Notes: a model not told the origin generated them from the sequence alone. A DNA stretch of 64,000 nucleotides from an uncultured Myxococcales bacterium (GCA_903883645.1 CAISBR010000193.1:1-64000), one strand, 5' to 3'. Shown: positions 51,874 through 61,323, counted from the first letter of the stretch. Program-made: numbers and translations.

Positions 51874-53127
51874 GTGACACGGCTGCCGATGCGTGGGGCG
51901 TGCTTGGTCGCTGCGGCGGCATGGTCGATTCCGACCGCTTTGGCCCAAACACGCCCCGCCGGCGAAGTGCGTACCGGCGAGCGCGTGGTGGCCGAAGACC
52001 TTGAACCTGCAGCAGAACGACGTGTCGACTACTTGAGCGGCGGGGCCATGACCGCGGCCAAGACGGGTACAGGGACTGCGGTGGCCGCGCCCAACGCTCC
52101 GGCGTGGCTGGGGCACTGGCTTCGGCAGTTTCGCGAGGCGGCGCAACCGCAGCAGATCGCGCGCACGCCGCTGAACCACCCGTTGACCCAGCGCGAAGCC
52201 AGCGTGTTGACGCTTGTGCGACAGCCCGGCACCGAGGTGCTGCTCCCCGCGACGCTAGCTTGGAGCGAGCTTGTCTGCCCGACCGCGGCCAAGCCCATGC
52301 TGCGCCTGGATATTCAGGCCGAGCCGCTGTGGGGCTTTGAGGATGGGCGCCTAGACCTGGGCCTGGAACTCATCTGCCGCAAGTCGAACCAGAGCGTGGT
52401 GCGGGCGGTGCGGCTGGTGGCTGAGGTCGATGTGATCGGGCGCGTGGCCAAGGTGTATGGCGTGCGCCTTGAGGGGGAGCAGACCACCACCGCGCCGCCG
52501 TCGAGCGATGCCCGGCCGACTTGGCCGCTGGAACCCGCGGATCTGTCGCAGAAACGCCCGGCATGGCAGCTTGAGCAGCGCTTGGGCTGGCTCGTGCAGC
52601 TCGACTGGCTGCCGCGGGTGCAGTGGACGAACGACGGGGGGCTGCCCCAGCTTGAACCCTTTGAGGCCGAAGAAAGTGCCGAGCTCAGTCGCCTGCCGCA
52701 GCGGCTGCTGCTGCTGTTTGGGCCGCAAGGTGCGCCGACGGCGCGGCTTTTGTTTGGGGGCGTGCCGCTGCCGCGCAGTCGCGAGGTGCGCCAGCCTCTG
52801 AAGCGCGAGTCGGCAGACACCCTGCAGCTGACGGATCTGCCGGGCCTGTGGATTAGCCAGCGGCTCGCACGGCAAGGGGATGAGCACGGGGCCAAGCTTG
52901 CGAATTTGCAGCTGTGGCACTTAGGCGACACGGGGGTACAGGCATGGACGGCTGCGTTGCCGCTGCTTGACCTTGAGGGGCTGTGGCAGTGCCACCCGAC
53001 GCTGGACCAGAAGCGGCTGCGCTGTTCGTTCTTGGCGACAGGCGCGGCAGTGGAGGTGCAGGTGCCTGACCTCACGCTGAAACCCAACTTTGCGGCGCAG
53101 CGGTTCGCTGAGGACGCGAGCGAGTAG
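51874..53127 (+). CDS. Secreted protein of unknown function
   Basis: 417 residues from GTG 51874, 15 bases after the HEAT-like gene. A signal peptide is present (GACLVAAAAWSIPTALAQ). The mature protein begins with a polar stretch of about 50 residues and then alternates beta-like segments (MLRLDIQAEPLWGFEDGRLDL, RLLLLFGPQG) with Pro-rich linkers. Two Cys occur near SELVCPTAAK and ELICRKSNQ. No family recognised. Its end overlaps closely with the next gene (3-base gap). It belongs to the PAD-containing plus-strand run 48927-55083. Confidence 0.6.
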   Translation: MTRLPMRGACLVAAAAWSIPTALAQTRPAGEVRTGERVVAEDLEPAAERRVDYLSGGAMTAAKTGTGTAVAAPNAPAWLGHWLRQFREAAQPQQIARTPLNHPLTQREASVLTLVRQPGTEVLLPATLAWSELVCPTAAKPMLRLDIQAEPLWGFEDGRLDLGLELICRKSNQSVVRAVRLVAEVDVIGRVAKVYGVRLEGEQTTTAPPSSDARPTWPLEPADLSQKRPAWQLEQRLGWLVQLDWLPRVQWTNDGGLPQLEPFEAEESAELSRLPQRLLLLFGPQGAPTARLLFGGVPLPRSREVRQPLKRESADTLQLTDLPGLWISQRLARQGDEHGAKLANLQLWHLGDTGVQAWTAALPLLDLEGLWQCHPTLDQKRLRCSFLATGAAVEVQVPDLTLKPNFAAQRFAEDASE

Positions 53128-53130
53128 GCA

Positions 53131-55083
53131 ATGCACTGGCGCGGCTCGGTTTACAGATTACTGTTTATTCTTGTGGTGTTGATTGCCCTCAGCACGCCCA
53201 CAAGCGACGCCCTTGCCGACGAGCCAGTGCAGGTCCTGCAGGGTTGGCTGGCGCCGCAGGGCACGCAAGTTCAGGTGCAGAAAGGGGATCCGGTTGCCGT
53301 CCTCTTGCAGCAAGGCGATCAAAGTCTGCGCGTACTGGTGGCACGCCGGCCGACTGCGGGGCTGCCCCCGGGTGCGCACGCCCTGCCCTCGCTGATGTGG
53401 ATGACGGATCCGCGGCAGCCTGGCGAGCAGTGGCAGCCCACTCTCAGCAGCCTGGAACTGCACTTAACTTCGCACGATCACGGGCAATTTTCGCAAGAGA
53501 TTCTTCAGCGGGCCCAGCACCCGCCGCCGCCGGCCTTGCTGATGACGCTGACCTGGCTGCTGCTCGCGCTGGCCGCCGCCGCACTGCCGTATGGGCTATG
53601 GCTGGCGGTGCAGCAGCTGCGAACCCTGCTTCCTGCTTGGCAAATTGTGCTGGGCGTGGCGCTGATGCTGCTGCCGCGGGTTCTGGCGCCGCATCGGCTG
53701 GTGATGGTGCATTTTGGTTATCTGCATGTGGACCAGGCCGATACGCTCGCCGAGCTGCCGCGCTATGGGCCGGCGACGACTCTGCTCGATCACGCTTGGT
53801 TTCAGCTTGTTGGGCCCCATCATAGCCATGTGCAGTGGCTGCATGTGGCGCTGGGCACGCTGACGCTGCTGCCGCTGGCGGCCCTGGTGGGGCGGATCGG
53901 AGGGTCGGCGGCGGCGCTCTGGTTGGGGCTGCTGCTGGCGCTGGCGCCGTTTTCGTGGCTCGACCATGGCTCGGAGTCGATGCTAGTGCCCGCGCTGCTG
54001 GCATGGTCGGCGGCAACACTGCTTCTCGACTCGTATTTCTGCAATCGCAAGCCCGTGGCACTGGCGGGTGCGGTAGTGCTGCTGGCCCTTACCGGTCTTT
54101 GCCGACCCGACGCACTGCTGCTGGCCCTGCCCACGGCGTTGCTGGTCGCTTGGCCAGAGAAATTGCCCCGCGAAGCGTGGTGGCCCGTACTGGCTGCGGC
54201 GATGCTGGTGGCTCTGATCTGGTTGCCCGACCTGGCCTTTTTGCGCGAACGCACAGCCGAAGACCTGGCGATGGGCAACTTGCCGCGCCTGAGCGACGGC
54301 CTTGGCGACCTGCCCCGGCGGGTGGTGCAGGGCTGGTTGGTGCTCGACCCGCACTGGTTTCCGGCCGGCGCAACGCTGCTGGCGACGCTGGGGCTGGCGC
54401 TGCCCAACCGCGGTCCGCTGCTGCGGTTGTGGGCGGCGGCGTTGCTGTGGGCGCTGCCCATGTTTATCGATTTTAACGATACGTCGAAGCTGCGCCTGCA
54501 CGCCCCCTCGGCCATGGTCGTGGTGATGGCTGCGGCGCTGGTGGCGGCTCGCCTGGGTGCGCAGATTCGGCAGCGTTGGGCACGCCTCGCAGGGGGTACG
54601 CTGGTGCTGGCGAGCAGTCTAGCCACGGCGCCCGCGGTGCTGCGGCCACAGCTGTCCGACGCCAGCGAAGTCGCGATGGCCGAGGCCGCGCGGCTGGCCC
54701 ACGATGGGCGACCAACCGCTGTAGTAGTGCGCAGTTACGACGACGAGCCGGCGCACGGTGTGCACATGTTCTGGCCCAACTATCTGCTCGAGCCCGGCGA
54801 TCGCTGGCTGTCAGTGCGCGATTGGCAGGCCGGACAGCTGCGGCCGGGCGAGCGGGTTCTGGGTGTGATCGATGTGCGCTGCTGGGCGCATTTGGCGCAA
54901 CAGACCCCGCAACTGGGCGAAAATGGGCTGCATCCAGCCTGCAAAGCACTGCTCAATACGCACGCGCCGGTGCTGTGGCAGGCCGACGTTGCCAACGTGG
55001 GCGAGCGCGGTTTCGTGTGGTATGCGCCCCCCGAGCAGCTGCCGACGCTGCGGCAAGCTGTTCTGGACCTGGGCACAAAGTAG
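53131..55083 (+). CDS. Multi-pass GT-C-like membrane protein with periplasmic N-terminal domain
   Basis: 650 residues from ATG 53131. An N-terminal hydrophobic segment (LLFILVVLIALSTPTSDALA) acts as a signal or anchor, then a soluble domain of about 110 residues (VQVLQGWLAPQGTQVQVQK), then about ten transmembrane segments from residue 135 to 500, then a soluble C-terminal domain. A loop after the second transmembrane segment has FGYLHVDQADTLAELPRYGP, and DHGSESMLVPALLAW follows; this layout (acidic loop, periplasmic end) is that of GT-C glycosyltransferases with lipid-linked donors. No KPP motif is visible, so the family is uncertain. It could glycosylate secreted proteins of this locus; inferred only. 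Confidence 0.6.
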   Translation: MHWRGSVYRLLFILVVLIALSTPTSDALADEPVQVLQGWLAPQGTQVQVQKGDPVAVLLQQGDQSLRVLVARRPTAGLPPGAHALPSLMWMTDPRQPGEQWQPTLSSLELHLTSHDHGQFSQEILQRAQHPPPPALLMTLTWLLLALAAAALPYGLWLAVQQLRTLLPAWQIVLGVALMLLPRVLAPHRLVMVHFGYLHVDQADTLAELPRYGPATTLLDHAWFQLVGPHHSHVQWLHVALGTLTLLPLAALVGRIGGSAAALWLGLLLALAPFSWLDHGSESMLVPALLAWSAATLLLDSYFCNRKPVALAGAVVLLALTGLCRPDALLLALPTALLVAWPEKLPREAWWPVLAAAMLVALIWLPDLAFLRERTAEDLAMGNLPRLSDGLGDLPRRVVQGWLVLDPHWFPAGATLLATLGLALPNRGPLLRLWAAALLWALPMFIDFNDTSKLRLHAPSAMVVVMAAALVAARLGAQIRQRWARLAGGTLVLASSLATAPAVLRPQLSDASEVAMAEAARLAHDGRPTAVVVRSYDDEPAHGVHMFWPNYLLEPGDRWLSVRDWQAGQLRPGERVLGVIDVRCWAHLAQQTPQLGENGLHPACKALLNTHAPVLWQADVANVGERGFVWYAPPEQLPTLRQAVLDLGTK

Positions 55084-55088
55084 CAAAC

Positions 55089-56597
55089 TTACAGGCAAAG
55101 TGCGCAAGTCGAGCCCGCGCAGGTCGCGCCCTTGCCACCGCTCGCGGTGCAGCAGTCGTTGTTTTGCACACAGGTTTTGTCGCACCAGCAGCCGAAAGTG
55201 AGGTTCTGCTTGCCGCAGAATGCATCGCAGGGGTGCGCTTTGCAGTCACTGGCGCAGGTCGTGGCGCTTTCGCCGGCCTCGCAAACGCCGTTGCCGCACT
55301 TGGGCAGCACCACGCAAGTGCCTGTTGTGTCACAGGTACTGCCGGTCGCACAGACGCCGCAGTTGCCGCCACAGCCGTCGGACCCGCACTTCTTGCCGGT
55401 GCAAATGGGGGTGCACGTGCAGTAACTGGCGAAATCGTCGCAGCAATCGCCGCTCGATGTGCACAACTTGTCGCAGTAACAAAGCGCGCCGGCGGCGTCG
55501 ACGGCGGTTAGACCGCAGCGCCCCTTGCAACCCGATGTGTTAACAGCACAATCCGCCGCGCAGCTCTTAAAATTCTCGGTAATCGCGCAGATACCATCGC
55601 CGCAACCGGGCAGAGTGCTGGGGCAGTCCTTGGGGCAAAGCGTTGTCGTTTCGCCGTTTTCGCAGGTCCCGTTGCCGCACACGGCGACATTCTTGCAGTC
55701 TTTGGGGCAGCTGGCGGCGTTCTCTTTGGTGCCGCACTTGCCGTCGCCGCATACGTAGCCCGCTTTCGACACGCACACGTTGACATAATCACCTTTCACA
55801 TTCTGGACTTCGGTGCATGTCCAGTCGGTTGGGCACACATCGATGCACTCTTGCGGGCAGGCCTTCTTGTTCGAGCCCGAGGTGTGGCACACGCCGATTG
55901 TGCAGTCCGCGTCGCCGGTGCATGTACAGCTCGCGCCGCCTGGGCAGTTGCTGCCGCAGTCTTTGATGCAGCTCGTGGCCGACTCGCCCGCCTCGCAGAC
56001 GCCGTTGCCACACTTTGGGTTGGGGCAGTCCCCCAGACAATTGAGTGTATTTTCGCCAATTTCACACACACCATTGCCGCAGGCCGCGTTGGGGTCGACC
56101 AAGTCCGCCATCGCGGCGTCGCTGCCGGCGTCGTCCGCAGTGTCGGCCGCAGTGTCGGCCGCAGTGTCGGCTCCATTGTCCGTTCCACTGGCTGCGTCTT
56201 CGGCAGCCGTATCGGTAGCTTGCGTCCCATCTGCCGCGTCGATCGTATCGGGCCCGCTGTCTTGGCCAATCGCCACATCTTGACCGGCCAGCGCGGTGCC
56301 CTGACAGCTGCCTTGGATGGTGGGCCCATTGGTAATTTCTACACAATATTGCCCAGCTGGACAAGCCAACACCAGCTTCCACGAACTCGCCTCGCACGCC
56401 ACTACCAGCGCGCCCGCCGTCGACTGATAGCAGGCGGTGCTGCCGGCGGCAAAACTACATGCCTGCCCGGGCTGGCCGCCAACGGCCAAAGGGGTTGTGC
56501 CCGTGCTGCTCGATGCACTGCCGCAGGCGCAAGCCGACACAGCCAGCCCGAGCCACACGAGCGTCCGGGCAATGTTGCTTATGGTGCGCACCAGCAT
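55089..56597 (-). CDS. Cys-rich lipoprotein with CGNGxCExGE repeats and somatomedin-B-like modules
   Basis: 502 residues from ATG 56597, lipobox near VSACAC. A Thr/Ala/Asp-rich linker (about 120-165) leads to a Cys-rich region. It holds at least five copies of a short disulfide module (CGNGVCEIGENTLNCLGDCP and four similar ones). It also holds segments GCKGRCGL...CYCDKLCTSSGDCCDDFASYC and DAFCGKQ...CWCDKTCVQNNDCC, whose Cys spacing fits the somatomedin-B fold of animal extracellular proteins. A Kazal- or EGF-like CGSDGCGGNCG stretch lies between. Such modular lipoproteins are typical of myxobacterial surfaces and may bind proteins or sugars. It follows the PKD-like gene by 15 bases. Confidence 0.78.
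   Translation of the reverse strand: MLVRTISNIARTLVWLGLAVSACACGSASSSTGTTPLAVGGQPGQACSFAAGSTACYQSTAGALVVACEASSWKLVLACPAGQYCVEITNGPTIQGSCQGTALAGQDVAIGQDSGPDTIDAADGTQATDTAAEDAASGTDNGADTAADTAADTADDAGSDAAMADLVDPNAACGNGVCEIGENTLNCLGDCPNPKCGNGVCEAGESATSCIKDCGSNCPGGASCTCTGDADCTIGVCHTSGSNKKACPQECIDVCPTDWTCTEVQNVKGDYVNVCVSKAGYVCGDGKCGTKENAASCPKDCKNVAVCGNGTCENGETTTLCPKDCPSTLPGCGDGICAITENFKSCAADCAVNTSGCKGRCGLTAVDAAGALCYCDKLCTSSGDCCDDFASYCTCTPICTGKKCGSDGCGGNCGVCATGSTCDTTGTCVVLPKCGNGVCEAGESATTCASDCKAHPCDAFCGKQNLTFGCWCDKTCVQNNDCCTASGGKGATCAGSTCALCL
56138..56176 (-). repeat. 12-base tandem repeats coding the TAAD linker
   Basis: Three near-perfect copies of GTGTCGGCCGCA (plus-strand reading) code a Thr-Ala-Ala-Asp linker in the Cys-rich lipoprotein. 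Boundaries approximate. Confidence 0.75.
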
Positions 56598-56612
56598 GGC
56601 TGCATTGCCCCG

Positions 56613-57173
56613 CTACTTGCCGCGCTGGCAGCGGTTGTTGGTACACGCGGCCGCCGGGCCCAACCAACTGGCCGGGCAAGCTGCCGCGCCAGCACACGCT
56701 ACGGTCAGGCAAGCCTCGCCGCCGCATAGGCCACTTTCGCAGCCGGTATCGCTGGTTCCGGTGCACGCCGCCGCCATGTCGGCCACCACATCCACATGCG
56801 AGCGCACCGTCGAGCCTTGGCCGTGGTCGTCTTGCACCGCCAGCAAGATGTCGTACGACCCTGGTTGGGCAAACGTGTGCGTCCACTCGGGGGCGCCCGT
56901 CTCATAAACCGGCGAACCATCTGACACTTCAAAGCGATAGCGGGCAATGCGCGCGCTTAAGTCTGGCCGGTCTGTAACCAGAGCCACCGCGGTCGGCGCC
57001 GCCGACATGACCAAGGTCTGACCAACCCGCACGGTCTGCGGATGGGCCAAGCCAGCAACCGGTGCCGGCAATTCAACAGTAAGTCCAGGGTCTTGGCAGG
57101 CCACTAGACCCAGCGTGACCAGCACTGCAACGACCACTGCACTCGCGCTACGCCACCACATGGCCCACCACAT
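56613..57173 (-). CDS. Lipoprotein with PKD-like domain and Cys-rich end
   Basis: 186 residues if ATG 57173 is used; ATG 57161 is equally possible and gives a shorter signal peptide (overlap with rimO of 26 or 14 bases). The signal peptide ends in a lipobox (VTLGLVAC). Residues 45-130 have the pattern of a PKD/Ig-like domain (RYRFEVSDGSPVYETGA, then HTFAQPGSYDILLAVQDDHG). The remaining 55 residues contain eight Cys (AACTGTSDTGCESGLCGGEAC and later) suggesting a knotted tail. Expected to be exported to the outer membrane. It is translationally overlapped with rimO, so probably co-transcribed. Function unknown. Confidence 0.65.
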   Translation of the reverse strand: MWWAMWWRSASAVVVAVLVTLGLVACQDPGLTVELPAPVAGLAHPQTVRVGQTLVMSAAPTAVALVTDRPDLSARIARYRFEVSDGSPVYETGAPEWTHTFAQPGSYDILLAVQDDHGQGSTVRSHVDVVADMAAACTGTSDTGCESGLCGGEACLTVACAGAAACPASWLGPAAACTNNRCQRGK

Positions 57174-58482
57174 CGTGCTCGCCGGCTTCGGTCACCAGCA
57201 CACGCCGAAATTGTCCACGCCCAATGTCGCGCGGCGCATCGTTGATGTAGACCACGCCGTCGATCTCCGGCGCTTGGCCCTGCAACCGACCCTGCAAAAG
57301 CAAGTCGGTCTCGTCGCTAAGCCCCTCGACCAACACCTCGAACTCGCGTCCGATATAGCCGTGCAGTATTTCAGACGAGATCTGCTGCTGCATGGCCATC
57401 ACCTCGTCGCGCCGGGCATTCTTCACCGCCGTGGGCACTTGATTCCCCAGCGTGGCCGACAGCGTACCCTCCTCGCGCGAATAGGCAAAACATCCGACGC
57501 GATGGAAGCGCTGTTCGCTTACAAACTGCAAAAGTTGACGATAATCCTCTTCGCCCTCGCCAGGGTGACCGACCAGCAGCGTGGTACGCAGAGTCAACTC
57601 TGGAATCTCACGACGCATTTTAGCAAGCAGCGCCTCCATCTCGGCCCGCTTGACCCGCCGCTTCATCGCCGCGAGCACCCGGTCCGACGCGTGCTGAATC
57701 GGCATATCGACGTACTTCACGCAATTGTCCGTCTCGGCGATCGCTGCAATCAAATCATCTGTAAAATTGTGGGGATAGGCGTACAGCAGCCGCACCCAAT
57801 GCAGGCCATCGACGCGCCCAAGCTCGCGCAGCAACTTGGCCAGCGCGTCGGGGTCGCCAATATCCGCACCATAATGCGTCAAGTCTTGGGCCACCAGGTT
57901 GATCTCGCCCACGCCGCGCTCGACCAGCTGGCGGGCCTCGGCCACACAGTCGGCCACCGTACGCGAGCGCTGCACCCCGCGCAACTTAGGGATAATACAA
58001 AAGGCACAGGCCTGGTCGCAGCCCTCGGCGATTTTCAAGTACGTCGAAAAACTGGCAGGCGCCGTCCAGCGCGGCTCCAGGTGGTCAGCGATATAGGCGG
58101 GCCGCGGCCGTTTGGTCGTACCGGTGCGCGTCACGCTGGCCAGCCGCTGCAGCAGCTCTTGGTACTCGCCCGTGCCCACAAAGGCATCGACCTCGGGCAT
58201 TTCTTTGGCCAAGTCGTCGGCGTGGCGCTGGGCCAGACAGCCGGCCACCACCAGTTTTGCCCCCGGCCGGGCCAGCTTGATGTCGGCCAGCTCCAAGATG
58301 GCATCGACACTTTCAGCCTTGCTCTCGTCGATAAAGGCGCAAGTGTTCACGATCATGACATCGGCCAGCTCGGGCTCGGCCACGATTTCCCAGCCGTCGC
58401 GCTGTAGCTGACCGAGCATCAGCTCACTATCCACGCGGTTCTTGGGGCAGCCCAAGCTAGTCAAGTGCACGGTACGCGTCAT
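57148..58482 (-). CDS. rimO: Ribosomal protein S12 methylthiotransferase RimO
   Basis: 444 residues from ATG 58482 with AAGGA upstream. RimO adds a methylthio group to Asp88 (E. coli numbering) of ribosomal protein S12 using two iron-sulfur clusters and radical SAM chemistry. Visible: the N-terminal RimO signature SLGCPKNRVDSE, the UPF0004 Cys set (GCPKN, NTCAFID, AGCLAQ), the radical-SAM CAFCIIP (CxxxCxxC with the preceding Cys in CDQACAFC), and a C-terminal TRAM domain. The SLGCPKN sequence distinguishes it from MiaB. Its stop overlaps the next lipoprotein gene. Confidence 0.93.
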   Translation of the reverse strand: MTRTVHLTSLGCPKNRVDSELMLGQLQRDGWEIVAEPELADVMIVNTCAFIDESKAESVDAILELADIKLARPGAKLVVAGCLAQRHADDLAKEMPEVDAFVGTGEYQELLQRLASVTRTGTTKRPRPAYIADHLEPRWTAPASFSTYLKIAEGCDQACAFCIIPKLRGVQRSRTVADCVAEARQLVERGVGEINLVAQDLTHYGADIGDPDALAKLLRELGRVDGLHWVRLLYAYPHNFTDDLIAAIAETDNCVKYVDMPIQHASDRVLAAMKRRVKRAEMEALLAKMRREIPELTLRTTLLVGHPGEGEEDYRQLLQFVSEQRFHRVGCFAYSREEGTLSATLGNQVPTAVKNARRDEVMAMQQQISSEILHGYIGREFEVLVEGLSDETDLLLQGRLQGQAPEIDGVVYINDAPRDIGRGQFRRVLVTEAGEHDVVGHVVA

Positions 58483-58518
58483 ATGTTCCTTATCAATTTA
58501 GCTAGTTTAACGACGCAG

Positions 58519-60495
58519 CTAGAACGGCGCCACTTCGCCGCCCACTGCGCCCAGCAGGGCCTCTACGTCATCGTTATCGACCCGACCATCCGCAGTCAGG
58601 TCGTACAGTTCGTTCCAGCTGGTGTCGGCAAAGAAGTGCTCGCCGCCGCCCTGCTTCATCGTTACCACCACCGCGCGGCCGTGGCGCAGCGCCAGCTCGA
58701 CCAAGTCGGCCCCATCGACCAACCCCGACAGGTTGAAATCGGCGGGAGTACCCGTAGCAAACTGCCGAATTTGAGTCCGTTGCACATCAAAGCGCACCCG
58801 CACCGGCCAATCGGTCAGCGGCAGCTCGGTCACAAAGTCGACCTTCGCGTTCACATCCACGGGCACCACGACGGTCTTGCCGGCACGGTAATCGATGCTG
58901 ACCGGCACTACGAACCGCAGCGCCTTTTCGGTCTGGTGGACCTTGAGCCGCAAGACAGGCTTGCCGTTCACCTCGACGATTTGCCCAGATAACTCGGCGT
59001 GAATAAACAGCTTCTTGGTAAACCACTGCGAGAAAAACCACGCAAGATCCTGCCCCGAGGCCTTCTCCATCGAGACCCGCAGGTCATCGATCTTGGCGAA
59101 GTCGCGGCCAAAATCAGTAGCATAAATCGATAGCCCCTTGGCCATGACGTCGTCGCCGAGGAAGTGCCGCAGCATGTCGAGTACCGCCCCGCCCTTGTAG
59201 TAGACGATCTGCACATAGTACTCGGACTGGGTCACACCTTGCGCGCCCAGCGCCACGTCGCTTTTGGCCGGCACTTGGTACATGTAGCTGATATTGTCGC
59301 GAATTACCTGCGACCGATTGCCCAACTTCTGCTCGGTGTAAAAACACGACGAATACTCGGCCAGCGACTCCGACAGCGCCACATCCGCATTGGTCTGCGG
59401 CGCCACTAGGTTGCCCCACCACTGGTGCGCATATTCGTGTGCGGCTAGCTCAACGACCCCTTGCCAGCCATTATCGCCGGGACTCCCAACGAACTCATCG
59501 CGCAGCATGAACACGCCCGACAAAGGCGAATAACCACCGCTAAAGTCGTTCTCGACCTGGATAACGTTGAGGCTCGACCAGGCGAAGGGCACAAAGAGCT
59601 TGCCGTAGGTGGCAATCACATCGATGGCGAGGTCGCGCATCGCCGGCAAATACTTGGCGTAACCCGCCGTGCCGTACACACGCAGGGGCGCTCCCGTATC
59701 GAGCTTGCCGTCGACTGGCTTGTAGGGCGCCAGCGAAAATCCTGCATTATCTGTGCGTTCAATCTGATGAAAGGTGGTGACGACCCGCCCGTCGGCCAGC
59801 TTTTCCGTCCCCATCAGCGCGCCTGGCGCCGCCGCGATTAGGCCTGCTGGCGTCACCACGTGCAGATCGCTGGTAAACGGCGAATGCATCACCTCGCCAT
59901 TGCTAAGGTAATAGTTAAAGAATGCCACGTAGTTAAAGACCGCACCCATGCCACAAGGATGCAGGCCGATACCCACCGCGCCACAGTCGAGGGTGGCCTC
60001 GGCATCGAGCTGCAGCTGGGTCGCGGTCTCAGGCGTCAGCGCCTCGGGCAAGGCGATCTGGAGCATCGAATAGGTCGATACCGCCTGATTTTGCACCGGA
60101 ATTGCAACACCTGCGAGTTTGACCGCCGCCGAATCGACCCCGCCCATCAGCAGCGACAGCGTGGTCGTGTTCTGATGCGCCAAGATGTCGACCACGATGG
60201 TGATCTTCAGCTTCGAGCTCGCGGGCTGCAGATCGACCGTAATGTCCTGGTGCGTAATTTCCCAAGGCGCGTCAGCCAGATTCTGGAAGTTGGCGGCCAA
60301 CCACGCGCTCGCTTGCGCCGGCGGCGTCGGTCGCTGCGGCCGGCTCGCTTCGGCCTGGTGGTGCGCTTGGGCGACCGCGGCTTCGGTACCGGGCAGCGGC
60401 TGCAGACCGGGGGTCTCGTAGAAGCGACCGGCCTGCGCTGGCATCGCCCAAACACTAATAAGCACCGACATCATAAGGAGTTGCAGGGTACGCAT
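58519..60495 (-). CDS. M1-family aminopeptidase with C-terminal dockerin
   Basis: 658 residues from ATG 60495, overlapping the upstream stop as TGATG. A signal peptide (MMSVLISVWAMPAQA) exports it. The M1 domain has the zinc motif HEYAHQWWGN (His353, Glu354, His357) and the downstream SESLAEYSS Glu ligand. The GAMEN exopeptidase motif is replaced by IQVEN, so the aminopeptidase specificity may differ. At the C-terminus are two calcium-binding repeats of dockerin type: DFNLSGLVDGADLVELAL and YDLTADGRVDNDDVEALL (about 50 residues apart, each with the D-x-N/T-x-x/D-G-x-V-D-x-x-D loop). The gene upstream encodes a lipoprotein with a cohesin-like domain, so the two may pair. Confidence 0.87.
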   Translation of the reverse strand: MRTLQLLMMSVLISVWAMPAQAGRFYETPGLQPLPGTEAAVAQAHHQAEASRPQRPTPPAQASAWLAANFQNLADAPWEITHQDITVDLQPASSKLKITIVVDILAHQNTTTLSLLMGGVDSAAVKLAGVAIPVQNQAVSTYSMLQIALPEALTPETATQLQLDAEATLDCGAVGIGLHPCGMGAVFNYVAFFNYYLSNGEVMHSPFTSDLHVVTPAGLIAAAPGALMGTEKLADGRVVTTFHQIERTDNAGFSLAPYKPVDGKLDTGAPLRVYGTAGYAKYLPAMRDLAIDVIATYGKLFVPFAWSSLNVIQVENDFSGGYSPLSGVFMLRDEFVGSPGDNGWQGVVELAAHEYAHQWWGNLVAPQTNADVALSESLAEYSSCFYTEQKLGNRSQVIRDNISYMYQVPAKSDVALGAQGVTQSEYYVQIVYYKGGAVLDMLRHFLGDDVMAKGLSIYATDFGRDFAKIDDLRVSMEKASGQDLAWFFSQWFTKKLFIHAELSGQIVEVNGKPVLRLKVHQTEKALRFVVPVSIDYRAGKTVVVPVDVNAKVDFVTELPLTDWPVRVRFDVQRTQIRQFATGTPADFNLSGLVDGADLVELALRHGRAVVVTMKQGGGEHFFADTSWNELYDLTADGRVDNDDVEALLGAVGGEVAPF

Positions 60496-61166
60496 CACGG
60501 CACCCCCACGCTGGCGCTGACGACGGCGGCCGGAACGTCGATGCTGGCGCCATGCCATTCTGCGGTGACTTCGGTGCCGTCCGCCGCGCGCAATAGCGTG
60601 GAGTGTGGGTCGAAGCTGATGGCAGTCTTGCCCGCAGCGATCGGTATAAACTCAAGCGTTACCCAAGCTTCACGCGTTATGGCAGCACCGGTGGGCAGCG
60701 CAAAGGGCAGCGGGTTCGCCGAGAAGCGGGCACTGCCTAGCAGCACGCGGCCCGGCATTGCGGCGTTGTACACGGACCGCGTCTTGTACGAGCCCGGCGT
60801 ACTTGAGCCCTGCGCCACCGCCAACACTTCGCCATTCACCAGCTGCAGAGCCGTCGGATCGTACTGCAAGTGCGCGGCAATACCCAGCAAGTCTTTGACG
60901 CCACCGATCCAGACGGTCAACAGCACATGCTTGCTGGCACCGTCCCACTTCCCCGAGATCTCGACATAGGGGTCGGCTTTGTGCGGCTCACCTGCGATCG
61001 TAGCGCTGGGGCCGGCGGCAACGTCTGCGGCGATCGCGGTATCGGATTTGCTTGCCACCGTATCGGGGGCCACCGCGCCCACTGCTACCGAATCGTCGGA
61101 GCAAGCAGAACAGTAGAGAAGAACCGGAGTTACCCAAACAAGCGGCGACAGAAAGCGGGGATGCAT
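60495..61166 (-). CDS. Lipoprotein with cohesin-like domain
   Basis: 223 residues from ATG 61166 (AAGG upstream); the longer frame to 61277 lacks a signal peptide. The signal peptide ends in a lipobox (VLLYCSAC). After a Ser/Ala/Asp-rich linker of about 40 residues, residues 60-215 look like a cohesin: a start KHVLLTVWIGGVKDLLGIAA, then HLQYDPTALQLVNGEVLA, with a long segment VLLGSARFSA and an end ITREAWVTLEFIPIAAGKTA. In cellulosomes and many non-cellulosomal systems cohesins bind dockerins, and the next gene encodes a dockerin-bearing peptidase. The lipid anchor would keep the complex at the cell surface. The family match is read by eye. Confidence 0.65.
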   Translation of the reverse strand: MHPRFLSPLVWVTPVLLYCSACSDDSVAVGAVAPDTVASKSDTAIAADVAAGPSATIAGEPHKADPYVEISGKWDGASKHVLLTVWIGGVKDLLGIAAHLQYDPTALQLVNGEVLAVAQGSSTPGSYKTRSVYNAAMPGRVLLGSARFSANPLPFALPTGAAITREAWVTLEFIPIAAGKTAISFDPHSTLLRAADGTEVTAEWHGASIDVPAAVVSASVGVP

Positions 61167-61323
61167 TGCGGCCTTGGCGCGGGCGCGAAGACCCGGCGAC
61201 GCAACAGGGTAGTGTACTGGCGCAGCCGGCGCCCGGCAAACGCTTTTTGCCGTGAACCTTACGACGTGCCGTGGCAACCTAGGTCCAGATGCGCCCCAAG
61301 ACGGGTGCGGGCGAGCCTACTGC

